This document shows, in pieces, positions 63,976 to 64,000 of a DNA stretch of 64,000 nt. Both the position numbers and the translations under genes were made by a program. The notes beneath the pieces are model-generated. The model did no database searches, was not told where the DNA came from, and saw only the letters and a program-made list of their open reading frames with translations. Each line of letters opens with the position of its first letter. Position 1 is the stretch's first letter. This DNA comes from Methylomonas methanica MC09 (GTDB taxonomy: Bacteria > Pseudomonadota > Gammaproteobacteria > Methylococcales > Methylomonadaceae): assembly GCF_000214665.1 (NCBI RefSeq), contig NC_015572.1:3038001-3102000 (forward strand). The letters are read 5' to 3'.

Positions 63976-63995
63976 TGACACCATATATAGTGTCA
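63976..63995. promoter_or_regulatory. Palindromic operator of the hicA operon
   Basis: TGACACCATATATAGTGTCA on the plus strand (63976-63995): six-base arms TGACAC/GTGTCA around an AT-rich centre, two bases upstream of the hicA ATG. On the minus strand it includes TTGACA at its start. It is probably bound by the ribbon-helix-helix part of HicB for autoregulation. Confidence 0.65.
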
Positions 63996-64000
63996 AGTTT

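Noticed and set aside
1..64000. CRISPR arrays
   Set aside because: No series of direct repeats with regular spacers was seen on either strand.
1..64000. tRNA or rRNA genes
   Set aside because: No T-loop (GGTTCGANTCC) with matching acceptor stem and no rRNA-like conserved block was noticed; a covariance search could still find one.

Overview
The window looks like chromosome of a gammaproteobacterium, most probably a methanotroph-like member of the Methylococcales. That placement is an inference from protein style and gene neighbourhoods: dnaB-alr-radA, rpoE-rseA-rseB-mucD divergent from nadB, VPLPA/PEP-CTERM exoproteins, and nifJ with pta-ackA and RegBA. No methane monooxygenase or rRNA gene is in the window, and I saw no tRNA.

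Layout: 1-1.9 kb holds the N-terminal part of a CusA/CzcA-type RND pump. 2.0-6.5 kb holds a TPR-oxygenase, a GGDEF response regulator and an HD-GYP protein (c-di-GMP signalling). 6.6-12.0 kb is dnaB-alr-radA, interrupted by two orphan genes set between three copies of an ~80-bp palindromic repeat. 12.0-16.3 kb has a spermidine-synthase-like membrane protein and two tandem paralogous PEP-CTERM proteins, each with a similar structured leader and 3' hairpin. 16.5-26.2 kb carries PilZ and FHA proteins, pta-(small exported protein)-ackA, HDOD, the redox two-component pair regB/regA and a VanZ-like protein. 26.3-31 kb is nifJ with a dihydroorotate-dehydrogenase-like partner. Together with pta-ackA this is a pyruvate to acetyl-CoA to acetate route with a likely redox regulator beside it.

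31.5-39.7 kb holds an SDR, several small membrane proteins (two of them under 60 aa), a CBS/Crp-Fnr pair, HDOD, and an unrecognised three-gene operon (membrane protein, SPFH-like coiled-coil protein, lipoprotein). 39.7-45.9 kb is the sigma-E envelope-stress operon with mucD and cysK, divergent from nadB. 46.1-54.9 kb is a compact ten-gene type II secretion operon (F-G-H-I-J-K-L-M-C-like-D) without gspE. 55.0-57.6 kb is hflKC and slyD.

From 57.8 kb to the end is an accessory island. It begins by breaking greB after 57 codons. It contains a 143-bp MITE-like element and an intact IS1380-family element with a 5-bp TATAA duplication. That element has split a zinc-ribbon gene whose two halves rejoin in frame, giving a 423-aa product. 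The island continues with an HNH endonuclease and a hicA-hicB-secB-like toxin-antitoxin-chaperone module with a palindromic operator.
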